Source: Lachnospiraceae bacterium (GTDB taxonomy: Bacteria > Bacillota > Clostridia > Lachnospirales > Lachnospiraceae). Taken from it: 6,215 nucleotides of DNA. Below are positions 1 through 5,132 of the stretch, in pieces. The stretch's first letter is position 1; every line of letters begins with the position of its first letter. Location of the stretch: the NCBI GenBank assembly GCA_003520105.1, contig DOVL01000091.1:1-6215 (forward strand), read 5' to 3'. Position numbers and translations under genes: made by a program. The notes under the pieces were generated by a model that made no database searches, was not told the origin of the DNA, and saw only the letters and a program-made list of their open reading frames with translations.

Positions 1-1
1 G

Positions 2-1327
2 ATTGACAAGGAAGTCAAGGATCGTCGTAACGAAATTCAGCGTATGGAGAAGAGAGTTCTGTCACGCGAGGAGAATCTTGACAAGAAGAGTGATGCTCTT
101 GAGAAGAAAGAGGCTTCACTTTCTGCAAGAGAAGCAGATATTGTTAAGAGAAAAGCTGAGATTGACGAACTTTCATCAAAGAGATTACAGGAACTGGAAA
201 GAATCTCCGGACTTACCTCTGAACAGGCAAAGGAATATTTATTAAAGACTGTTGAAGACGAAGTTAAACACGAAACAGCAGTCATGATCAAGGAATTGGA
301 GTCCAGGGCTAAAGAAGAAGCCGACAAGAGAGCTAAGGATTACGTAGTTTCAGCTATTCAGAAGTGCGCAGCAGATGTTGTTTCAGAATCAACAATATCT
401 CTGGTACAGCTTCCGAATGATGAGATGAAGGGACGTATAATAGGTCGTGAGGGTAGAAATATCAGAACCCTTGAGACAATGACCGGTGTTGATCTTATAA
501 TTGACGATACACCGGAAGCTGTTATACTTTCATGTTTTGATCCTATAAGAAGAGAAGTTGCAAGAATCGCACTTGAAAAGCTTATAGTTGATGGCAGAAT
601 TCATCCGGCAAGAATCGAGGAAATGGTTGAGAAGGCTAAGAAAGAAGTCGAAGTCATGATCCGAGAAGAAGGTGAAGCTGCCGCTCTTGAATGTGGTGTA
701 CATGGATTACATCCGGAAATTATCAAACTTCTCGGACGTATGAAATTCAGAACAAGCTATGGTCAGAATGCACTTAAGCATTCTGTTGAAGTATCTCAGC
801 TTTGTGGACTTATCGCCGGTGAGATCGGTGAAGATGTTAAGCTTGCTAAGAGAGCAGGACTTCTTCATGATATCGGTAAATCAGTTGATCATGAGATGGA
901 AGGCTCACATGTTACTATTGGTGTAGATATTTGTAGAAAATACAAAGAATCAGCCGTTGTTATCAATTCGGTAGCATCACATCATGGTGATTGCGAGGCA
1001 GAGAGTTTAATTGCTTGTATAGTACAGGCTGCTGATACAATTTCAGCTGCAAGACCTGGTGCTAGAAGAGAAACGTTAGAGACATACACCACAAGACTTA
1101 CAAAGCTTGAGAATATAGCTAATGAGTTTAAGGGTGTTGATAAGACTTTTGCTATTCAGGCAGGACGAGAGATCAGAGTTATTGTAGTTCCTGAGCAGGT
1201 TAGTGATGCGGATATGGTACTTCTTGCCAGAGATATTTCTAAGAAGATTGAAGATGAACTTGAATATCCTGGACAGATCAAGGTTAGCCTTATTCGTGAA
1301 TCAAGAGTAACTGACTATGCTAAATGA
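2..1327 (+). CDS. rny: Ribonuclease Y (endoribonuclease), 5'-truncated by window edge
   Basis: RNase Y is a membrane-anchored endoribonuclease that starts bulk mRNA decay in Firmicutes. The frame is open from base 2, giving 441 visible residues. Family members are about 510-520 residues long, so the N-terminal membrane helix and the first part of the coiled coil lie upstream. Visible in order: a highly charged K/E/R-rich coiled coil (about residues 1-115), a KH RNA-binding domain with the GREGRN loop (nt 443-460), and an HD phosphohydrolase domain with LKHS (nt 776-787), the metal-binding HD pair in LLHDIGK (nt 866-871), and a later SHHGD (nt 977-991). The ATG at 44 is an internal Met in the coiled coil, since conserved coiled-coil sequence continues upstream of it. 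The gene ends at TGA and is followed 19 bases later by a terminator. No frameshift or missing key residue was seen. Family assignment is very secure. Confidence 0.97.
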   Translation: MDKEVKDRRNEIQRMEKRVLSREENLDKKSDALEKKEASLSAREADIVKRKAEIDELSSKRLQELERISGLTSEQAKEYLLKTVEDEVKHETAVMIKELESRAKEEADKRAKDYVVSAIQKCAADVVSESTISLVQLPNDEMKGRIIGREGRNIRTLETMTGVDLIIDDTPEAVILSCFDPIRREVARIALEKLIVDGRIHPARIEEMVEKAKKEVEVMIREEGEAAALECGVHGLHPEIIKLLGRMKFRTSYGQNALKHSVEVSQLCGLIAGEIGEDVKLAKRAGLLHDIGKSVDHEMEGSHVTIGVDICRKYKESAVVINSVASHHGDCEAESLIACIVQAADTISAARPGARRETLETYTTRLTKLENIANEFKGVDKTFAIQAGREIRVIVVPEQVSDADMVLLARDISKKIEDELEYPGQIKVSLIRESRVTDYAK

Positions 1328-1346
1328 TCCCGATTAACTTTTCTAT

Positions 1347-1377
1347 CCCCTGATAATATAATTATCAGGGGATTTTT
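1347..1377 (+). terminator. Intrinsic terminator after rny
   Basis: A perfect 11-bp stem (CCCCTGATAAT / ATTATCAGGGG) closes on a 3-base ATA loop and is followed by ATTTTT. It begins 19 bases after the rny stop codon, so it should end the rny transcript and separate it from the Nudix gene. Confidence 0.93.
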
Positions 1378-1441
1378 AAGTATATTGCACCTCATTAATA
1401 CAAGTATTACCATAGTTTTCCGAAATAAATATTTATCATAT

Positions 1442-1446
1442 AAGGA
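1442..1446 (+). promoter_or_regulatory. Ribosome binding site fixing the Nudix start
   Basis: AAGGA lies 7 bases before the ATG at 1454. The same frame is open upstream to a TTG at 1385, but that TTG sits only 8 bases past the rny terminator, has no Shine-Dalgarno, and would add 23 residues unlike the family. This site therefore selects ATG 1454. No convincing promoter was found in 1378-1441; TTGCAC at 1385 with TACCAT at 1408 is weak. Confidence 0.75.
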
Positions 1447-1453
1447 TGAGTTT

Positions 1454-1999
1454 ATGAGATTGATCGATAGAGAATTAAAATATAAAGGCCACCGTGTTGA
1501 GGTTTACGAGGATACGATCGAGGCTGATGACGGAAAAGTTCTTCACTATGACTTTGTTCATAACAGAAACGGTTCGGGCATACTGCTTGTGGATAATTCG
1601 AAAGGAACAGAAGAACTTATATTTGTAAGGCAATATAGAAACGTTCTGGGAAGATATGATATAGAAATACCTGCCGGCTGTCAGAATTATCCGGATGAAG
1701 AATTTGAAGTCTGTGCCTTAAGAGAGGCGGAAGAGGAGACCGGACTTATACCGAGTAAGGTTGTTTTCATAACAAAAATTATCGCTGCGGTTGGCCTCTT
1801 TGATGAAATGACATCGATTTATATCGGAACTGATCTTGAAAAAGGCTCTATTCACAGGGATGACGACGAATATATTGATATAGTCAGAATGTCACTTGAT
1901 GAAGCGGTCGAGGCTGTATACAAAAATGACATAATTGACAGCAAAACAATTATAGCAATCCTTGCTTATAAAGACATGAAAATACAGGGTAAATTATAG
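1454..1999 (+). CDS. Nudix hydrolase, ADP-ribose pyrophosphatase type (NudF-like)
   Basis: This 181-residue protein probably hydrolyses ADP-ribose to AMP and ribose-5-phosphate in the cytosol, removing a reactive nucleotide sugar. The length matches NudF-type enzymes. Motifs in order: FVRQYR at residues 57-62, typical of this subgroup; EIPAG at 71-75; the Nudix box core REAEEETGL at 90-98 with metal-ligand glutamates E94 and E95 and upstream E82; a GLFDEM segment at 114-119 that corresponds to the catalytic-Glu loop; then an acidic DDDEYID stretch and DSKTIIAIL near the C-terminus. One oddity is that the gap from the Gly of PAG to E82 is one residue longer than the standard G-x5-E spacing. 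The gene stands alone between a terminator and an AT-rich spacer. Exact substrate cannot be proved from sequence; ADP-ribose is an inference from VRQYR and PAG. GDP-mannose or other ADP-sugars remain possible. Confidence 0.9.
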   Translation: MRLIDRELKYKGHRVEVYEDTIEADDGKVLHYDFVHNRNGSGILLVDNSKGTEELIFVRQYRNVLGRYDIEIPAGCQNYPDEEFEVCALREAEEETGLIPSKVVFITKIIAAVGLFDEMTSIYIGTDLEKGSIHRDDDEYIDIVRMSLDEAVEAVYKNDIIDSKTIIAILAYKDMKIQGKL

Positions 2000-2030
2000 T
2001 ATATGTTTCAGATGGCTATTTTTTACATAT

Positions 2031-2054
2031 TTGTTAACAATAATTATTTAACAA
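2031..2054 (+). repeat. AT-rich inverted repeat downstream of the Nudix gene
   Basis: TTGTTAA at 2031-2037 is mirrored by TTAACAA at 2048-2054, with a 10-base gap. The left arm also lies in a perfect 10-bp palindrome, TTGTTAACAA (2031-2040). It has no GC clamp or adjoining T-run, so it does not look like a terminator. A protein-binding dyad is possible but unproven in such AT-rich DNA. Confidence 0.4.
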
Positions 2055-2123
2055 TTGATAAAAATATTTAAATTTTTTTCTCAACATTTAGTTGCGGGTT
2101 ACGTAATATTACACCGTATTTTG

Positions 2124-2161
2124 TGAAAATGCCAAAAATCCTTGAAAATGCGTCATTTTCA
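2124..2161 (+). promoter_or_regulatory. Cluster of TGAAAATG repeats upstream of the xerD promoter
   Basis: TGAAAATGC occurs directly at 2124-2132 and 2143-2151, 19 bases apart start to start (about two helical turns). A third, inverted copy, CATTTTCA, lies at 2154-2161. The second and third copies form a perfect 8-bp dyad around a 3-base CGT centre. The cluster ends 14 bases before the -35 box, where an activator or repressor could bind. No regulator is assigned. Confidence 0.45.
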
Positions 2162-2175
2162 TATAAAAATTATGA

Positions 2176-2204
2176 TTGATTTTATGTTAATTTGAAATTA
2201 TACT
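2176..2204 (+). promoter_or_regulatory. Probable sigma-A promoter for xerD
   Basis: TTGATT at 2176-2181 and TATACT at 2199-2204 are separated by exactly 17 bases, matching 4/6 and 5/6 of consensus. Transcription would begin near 2211, giving a leader of about 27 bases before the xerD ATG at 2238. It sits in AT-rich DNA typical of clostridial promoters. Confidence 0.7.
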
Positions 2205-2237
2205 GTAACATATATTGAGAAAATTTGGGGCAATACT

Positions 2238-3122
2238 ATGGGTGATTACATAAAAAGTTTTATCGAATATCTTAAAGAGGTTAAGCGTTCAAGTGAGAAT
2301 ACTGTAGCTTCATACAGGAGAGATCTCAGCAAGCTTGACTCTTATCTTAATTCCAATAAAATATCCCTGAAGGAAGTTAATTCAACTACATTAAACACTT
2401 ACATTCTGAAGCTTGAGAAGGAAGGGTTGAGTTCTGCAACGGTTTCAAGAAATGTTGCCAGTATCAGGTCATTTTTTGCCTTTCTGCTTAACCGTGGGAT
2501 GATTAGTTCAAATCCTACAGAAAGCATCAAACCTCCTAAGGTTGAAAAAAAGGCTCCGGAAACGCTTTCGATCGAGGAAGTTACGCTTCTTCTTGATCAG
2601 CCTGTCGGAGAAAGTAATAAAGAGATACGCGACAAGGCTATGCTTGAACTTCTTTATGCAACCGGAATGAGAGTTACTGAGTTGATTTCAATAAAGTATC
2701 AGGATATTGATATGTCCATGAACTTTGTTCAGTGCATCGACAATGGCAAGGCGAGAATAATCCCTTTTGAAAATGCAGCTAAAAATGCACTGACCAAATA
2801 TATCATCAATGTCAGACCTTCAATGTGTGGAGATTCAGAATATCTCTTCACTAACTGCAAGGGTGAACAGATGACGAGACAGGGCTTCTGGAAGATTATA
2901 AAACTTTATGCAAACAGAGCCGGAATTGATAAAGATATAACTCCTCACATGATCAGACATTCTTTTGCCATGCATATGGTTAATAATGGTGCTGACCTTA
3001 GAGCTCTTCAGGAAATGCTGGGACATTCAGACATTTCGACTACTCAGGTTTATCTGAAAGGAAAGAGGAGCAAGCTTAAAGAAGTTTATGACATGGCACA
3101 TCCGAGAGTTGGTGTCAGCTGA
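2238..3122 (+). CDS. xerD: Site-specific tyrosine recombinase XerD
   Basis: This 294-residue protein is a tyrosine recombinase, most likely XerD, which with a partner Xer protein resolves chromosome dimers at dif during division. The N-terminal SAM-like core-binding domain covers about residues 1-90 (IKSFIEYL...NTVASYRRDL), and the catalytic domain follows. All catalytic residues are visible: R145 in GMRVTEL, K171 in NGKARIIPF, H237 and R240 in PHMIRHSF, H263 in LGHSDISTTQ, and nucleophile Y272 in QVYLK. The C-terminal tail ending MAHPR is typical of Gram-positive XerD. Spacing is close to that of E. coli XerD (about 298 residues). The ATG at 2238 is preceded by GGGG 7 bases upstream, a weak Shine-Dalgarno. 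No integrase-type extension, att site or phage gene is adjacent, so a housekeeping Xer role fits better than a mobile-element integrase. XerC cannot be fully excluded. Confidence 0.93.
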   Translation: MGDYIKSFIEYLKEVKRSSENTVASYRRDLSKLDSYLNSNKISLKEVNSTTLNTYILKLEKEGLSSATVSRNVASIRSFFAFLLNRGMISSNPTESIKPPKVEKKAPETLSIEEVTLLLDQPVGESNKEIRDKAMLELLYATGMRVTELISIKYQDIDMSMNFVQCIDNGKARIIPFENAAKNALTKYIINVRPSMCGDSEYLFTNCKGEQMTRQGFWKIIKLYANRAGIDKDITPHMIRHSFAMHMVNNGADLRALQEMLGHSDISTTQVYLKGKRSKLKEVYDMAHPRVGVS

Positions 3123-3148
3123 TAGGTCAATTATTCTCATTGATCGAA

Positions 3149-3177
3149 CTGATACTAAGGCAACTGAGCTATATAAG
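3149..3177 (+). promoter_or_regulatory. Possible promoter upstream of aroC
   Basis: CTGATA (3149-3154) and TATAAG (3172-3177) are 17 bases apart, matching 4/6 and 5/6 of consensus. The surrounding 3171-3190 is very AT-rich and also holds TATAAT at 3182-3187 without a good -35. The spacing is right but the match is modest. No terminator was found between xerD and aroC, so read-through from xerD is equally possible. Confidence 0.35.
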
Positions 3178-3201
3178 AATATATAATAATCAAGTAATAC
3201 G

Positions 3202-3247
3202 AAAGGAGCCGGCAGTTAGTTTTTCATGACTGCCGGTATAATATTTT
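3202..3247 (+). promoter_or_regulatory. aroC ribosome binding site split from its start by a hairpin
   Basis: A strong Shine-Dalgarno, AAAGGAG (3202-3208), is 39 bases before the aroC ATG. Directly abutting it is a GC-rich perfect 8-bp stem, CCGGCAGT (3209-3216) with ACTGCCGG (3229-3236), which can gain a G-U and an A-U pair inward. After the stem come 11 bases, TATAATATTTT, then ATG. If the hairpin stacks out, the effective spacing is 11 bases. There is no closer Shine-Dalgarno, and an in-frame TAA at 3239-3241 rules out any earlier aroC start. A terminator is unlikely because there is no T-run. Confidence 0.6.
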
Positions 3248-4348
3248 ATGGCGGGATCATCTTTTGGCAATTTATTAAAACTTACAACCTGGGGCGAGTC
3301 TCACGGACCGGCACTTGGTGTTGTGCTTGATGGCTGTCCGGCAGGGCTTGCTATCGATGAAGAATACATTCAGCGATTTCTTGACAGAAGAAAGCCAGGT
3401 CAGTCTGAATTCTCAACCCAAAGAGCTGAAGGTGATAAGGTTGAAATCTTATCAGGGGTATTTGAAGGCAGGACAACGGGGTGTCCGATTTCGATGATGA
3501 TTAGAAACGAAACTCAGATTTCCAGAGATTACAGCAATATAGCTGAAGTATACAGACCCGGACATGCAGATTATACCTTTGATAAAAAATTTGGTTTCAG
3601 AGATTATCGCGGTGGCGGCAGATCATCGGGAAGAGAAACTGCGGCAAGAGTTGCAGCCGGGGCGATAGCAATCAAGATTCTTTCAGAACTCGGTATCAGT
3701 TTTACAACTTATGTTGAATCGGTTGGAGATATAAGTATTAATCCTGATAATTTCGACAAGGATGAAATATTTAAGAACAAGCTTTATATGCCTGATAAAG
3801 AAGCGGCTGAGAGGGCTTCCGAATATCTGAAAGGTTTATCTGTCGATAAAGATTCATCCGGAGCAACGGTAAAATGCATCATCAGCGGTGTACCGGCCGG
3901 ACTTGGCGACCCTGTATTCGATAAGCTGGATGCAAGACTTGCCATGGCTATTACATCAATCGGTGCTGTTAAAGCATTCGAGGTCGGTAACGGAAAGGAA
4001 GCATCCAAGCTTAAGGGCTCTGAGAATAACGATGAGTTTTATAACGATAATGGTGTTGTCAGGAAGAAAACAAACAATTCCGGCGGAATACTCGGTGGAA
4101 TCAGCGACGGCAGTGATATAATTCTGACAGCTTCCTTCAAGCCTACACCGTCAATCTACAAAGAACAGCATACAGTGAATAAAGCTCATGAAGATGTATC
4201 GATCGAGATAAAAGGCCGTCATGATCCGATCATTGCTCCGCGTGCAGTTGTTGTTGTCGAGGCTATGTCGGCACTTGTGATAGCGGATGCGCTTCTTCAG
4301 AATTGTACCAGCAGGATGGATAATATAATTAAAGTCTATAATGATTAA
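3248..4348 (+). CDS. aroC: Chorismate synthase
   Basis: AroC catalyses the last shikimate-pathway step, 5-enolpyruvylshikimate-3-phosphate to chorismate, using reduced FMN, and supplies aromatic amino acids and folate. The protein is 366 residues, the usual size. Signatures in order: TTWGESHGPALG at 13-24 (His19 is a conserved active-site residue), DRRKPGQSEFSTQR at 46-59, YRPGHADYTF at 102-111 (His106 conserved), FRDYRGGGRSSGRETAAR at 117-134, GILGGISDGSDI at 280-291, FKPTPSI at 297-303, and HDPIIAPR at 325-332. The start is secure because MAGSSFGNLLKLTTWGESHG aligns with the family N-terminus and a stop lies three codons upstream. It lies 125 bases after xerD with no other aro gene visible nearby. 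No truncation or odd residue was seen. Confidence 0.98.
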   Translation: MAGSSFGNLLKLTTWGESHGPALGVVLDGCPAGLAIDEEYIQRFLDRRKPGQSEFSTQRAEGDKVEILSGVFEGRTTGCPISMMIRNETQISRDYSNIAEVYRPGHADYTFDKKFGFRDYRGGGRSSGRETAARVAAGAIAIKILSELGISFTTYVESVGDISINPDNFDKDEIFKNKLYMPDKEAAERASEYLKGLSVDKDSSGATVKCIISGVPAGLGDPVFDKLDARLAMAITSIGAVKAFEVGNGKEASKLKGSENNDEFYNDNGVVRKKTNNSGGILGGISDGSDIILTASFKPTPSIYKEQHTVNKAHEDVSIEIKGRHDPIIAPRAVVVVEAMSALVIADALLQNCTSRMDNIIKVYND

Positions 4349-4435
4349 TTATTAATCTGATAATATTTGATAATCATTCGGATATAACGTTGGCAGTGTT
4401 TAATAATATCATTATGTTGTTTATTCAAAAAAATG

Positions 4436-4464
4436 TTGCATAATAAAGCGAGGTCTGATATTAT
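4436..4464 (+). promoter_or_regulatory. Extended -10 promoter for rpsO
   Basis: TTGCAT (4436-4441) and TATTAT (4459-4464) have a 17-base spacer, with TG at 4456-4457 giving an extended -10 (TGaTATTAT). Transcription should start near 4471, leaving a leader of about 76 bases. AGGTC (4451-4455) and GACCT (4471-4475) form a 5-bp dyad around the -10. The upstream spacer 4349-4435 is AT-rich with no clear terminator. Confidence 0.78.
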
Positions 4465-4470
4465 GCTACT

Positions 4471-4557
4471 GACCTTTACTTAGATAAAGGAGAACTCCGA
4501 CCTTTTTCTCAGTAACAGGCGAACAAAATATAAGGAGGTTGTAACAATGATTACAGC
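4471..4557 (+). promoter_or_regulatory. rpsO mRNA leader with alternative folds (probable S15 autoregulation)
   Basis: S15 is known to repress its own mRNA by binding structured leaders in several phyla. Here bases 4498-4507 can pair with the whole Shine-Dalgarno region 4532-4541 in ten consecutive pairs (three G-U), hiding it. CCTTT within that anti-Shine-Dalgarno (4501-4505) can instead pair with AAAGG at 4486-4490, which would free the ribosome site; AAAGG can also pair with CCTTTA at 4473-4478. A third option, 4538-4544 with 4551-4557, puts the start codon in a 6-base loop. Pairings were found by eye; energies were not computed. Confidence 0.55.
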
Positions 4558-4813
4558 AGAACAGAAGAAGGAAATTATTGCAAAGTACGGTAACGGCGAG
4601 GGCGACACAGGCTCAGCTGAGGTTCAGGTAGCGCTTCTTACAGCACGTATCAATGACCTTAACGAGCACTTCAAGGCTCATCCTCATGATCATCACTCAA
4701 GAAGAGGTCTTCTTAAGATGGTTGGTCAGAGAAGAAATATGCTTGCTTACATCAAGAGCAAGGATATCAATCGTTACAGAAAGCTTATCGAGAGCCTCGG
4801 CCTCAGAAAATAA
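4547..4813 (+). CDS. rpsO: 30S ribosomal protein S15
   Basis: S15 is an 88-residue primary 16S rRNA-binding protein of the 30S platform, at the standard family length. Conserved features are GDTGS at 19-23, QVALLT at 27-32, the rRNA-contacting H41 and [11 protein letters not shown] at 45-55, QRRNMLAY at 61-68, and the basic C-terminus. The start is fixed by AAGGAGGT (4532-4539), 7 bases before ATG, the strongest ribosome site in the window. The gene has its own promoter and a terminator downstream at 4906-4947, so it looks monocistronic. The leader suggests feedback control by S15. pnp follows, as in many bacteria, but with a separate promoter. Confidence 0.99.
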   Translation: MITAEQKKEIIAKYGNGEGDTGSAEVQVALLTARINDLNEHFKAHPHDHHSRRGLLKMVGQRRNMLAYIKSKDINRYRKLIESLGLRK

Positions 4814-4833
4814 TCTTCCTGAATCGAACATAT

Positions 4834-4964
4834 TAAGCCATGCTTTGTTCTTGACTTGCTTCGCGTCGTCAAGAACCGTCGCCACGGGCGCCGTATAGCA
4901 TGAATAAGAGGCTGATTCGAATACAAGTATTCGATTGGCCTCTTTTTCATTGCTGCATGGCTTA
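4834..4964 (+). other. Structured GC-rich segment in the rpsO 3' region, bounded by a 10-bp inverted repeat
   Basis: TAAGCCATGC (4834-4843) is perfectly mirrored by GCATGGCTTA (4955-4964). Between them, 4847-4893 is about 64% G+C, unlike the flanks, and folds into a 9-bp hairpin (4847-4855 with 4868-4876) followed by a compact one (4877-4893, CGCC-ACG-GGCG core). CATGCT (4839-4844) can close both with AGCATG (4897-4902), giving a three-way junction, or the outer 10-bp arms can pair instead. The rpsO terminator lies inside the segment. No reading frame here looks coding, and no target-site duplication flanks it. It may be a stable 3' RNA, a processing site or a small interspersed repeat; identity is unknown. 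Confidence 0.5.
4906..4947 (+). terminator. Intrinsic terminator downstream of rpsO
   Basis: AAGAGGC (4906-4912) pairs with GCCTCTT (4938-4944); four more pairs (two G-U), a single bulged T, and CGAATAC / GTATTCG (4918-4924 / 4927-4933) continue the stem to about 18 pairs with a minimal AA tip. TTTTT at 4943-4947 follows. It ends the rpsO transcript 134 bases after the stop codon, leaving a 3' UTR that carries the structured segment. Confidence 0.92.
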
Positions 4965-4984
4965 CCGTTTAGCTTTATTTTTTC

Positions 4985-5013
4985 TTGAATATATATATTT
5001 TCTATGATAAAAT
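4985..5013 (+). promoter_or_regulatory. Extended -10 promoter for pnp
   Basis: TTGAAT (4985-4990) and TAAAAT (5008-5013) are 17 bases apart, with TG at 5005-5006 forming an extended -10 (TGaTAAAAT). Transcription would start near 5020-5021, immediately before the large leader hairpin. Together with the terminator upstream it makes pnp its own transcription unit. Confidence 0.8.
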
Positions 5014-5022
5014 AACAAAGAC

Positions 5023-5108
5023 TGTTTTGAGGTGCGTCCGAGACTACTGAAAAGGACATTTGATGAGTATTTAAATGTATTTTTCAGTCGTTTCGGAACC
5101 TCGGAATA
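5023..5108 (+). promoter_or_regulatory. Long 5' hairpin in the pnp mRNA leader
   Basis: The two halves of this 86-base segment pair along nearly their full length, about 35 pairs including seven G-U. In order: 5023-5033 with 5098-5108, a 3-base bulge (5034-5036), 5037-5044 with 5090-5097, one U-C mismatch, 5046-5054 with 5080-5088, one G-A mismatch, and 5056-5062 with 5072-5078 around a 9-base loop. It starts 2-3 bases after the predicted transcription start and ends 11 bases before the Shine-Dalgarno. There is no T-run. In E. coli the pnp leader forms a long stem cut by RNase III and then handled by PNPase for autoregulation; a similar role is inferred here. Confidence 0.75.
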
Positions 5109-5132
5109 AATATAAAAACAAGGAGACAAAAA

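Noticed and set aside
1385..1453. TTG-initiated N-terminal extension of the Nudix protein.
   Set aside because: It has no Shine-Dalgarno, lies just after the rny terminator, and encodes 23 residues unlike the family; ATG 1454 has AAGGA at ideal spacing.
1996..2024. Possible terminator after the Nudix gene (ATAG...CTAT then T-run).
   Set aside because: The stem is only four A/T-rich pairs with a 16-base loop, too weak to support.
2095..2116. TAATATTAC (2104-2112), identical to the rolling-circle nonanucleotide of geminivirus-type origins, partly within a weak stem-loop.
   Set aside because: The flanking stem is only five pairs with a bulge, no Rep gene is present, and the context is a chromosomal housekeeping block. 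A nine-base AT-rich match is expected by chance.
2238..3122. Tyrosine recombinase as a mobile-element integrase.
   Set aside because: Its 294-residue size, Xer-like N-terminal domain and HPR-type tail fit XerD, and no att repeats, tRNA or cargo genes are nearby.
3226..3330. Short ORF starting at ATG 3226 just upstream of and overlapping aroC, considered as a leader peptide.
   Set aside because: The Shine-Dalgarno is 17 bases away, the start is in the hairpin loop, and the frame runs far into aroC with no aromatic-residue run typical of an attenuator.
4851..4880. TTGACT (4851-4856) as a -35 box for a small RNA.
   Set aside because: No -10-like sequence lies 16-18 bases downstream, and the hexamer is explained as part of a 9-bp hairpin arm.
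4697..5059. 120-codon minus-strand open frame across rpsO and its 3' region.
   Set aside because: It overlaps rpsO antisense, runs through the terminator and leader hairpin, and has no recognisable motifs or family-like composition.
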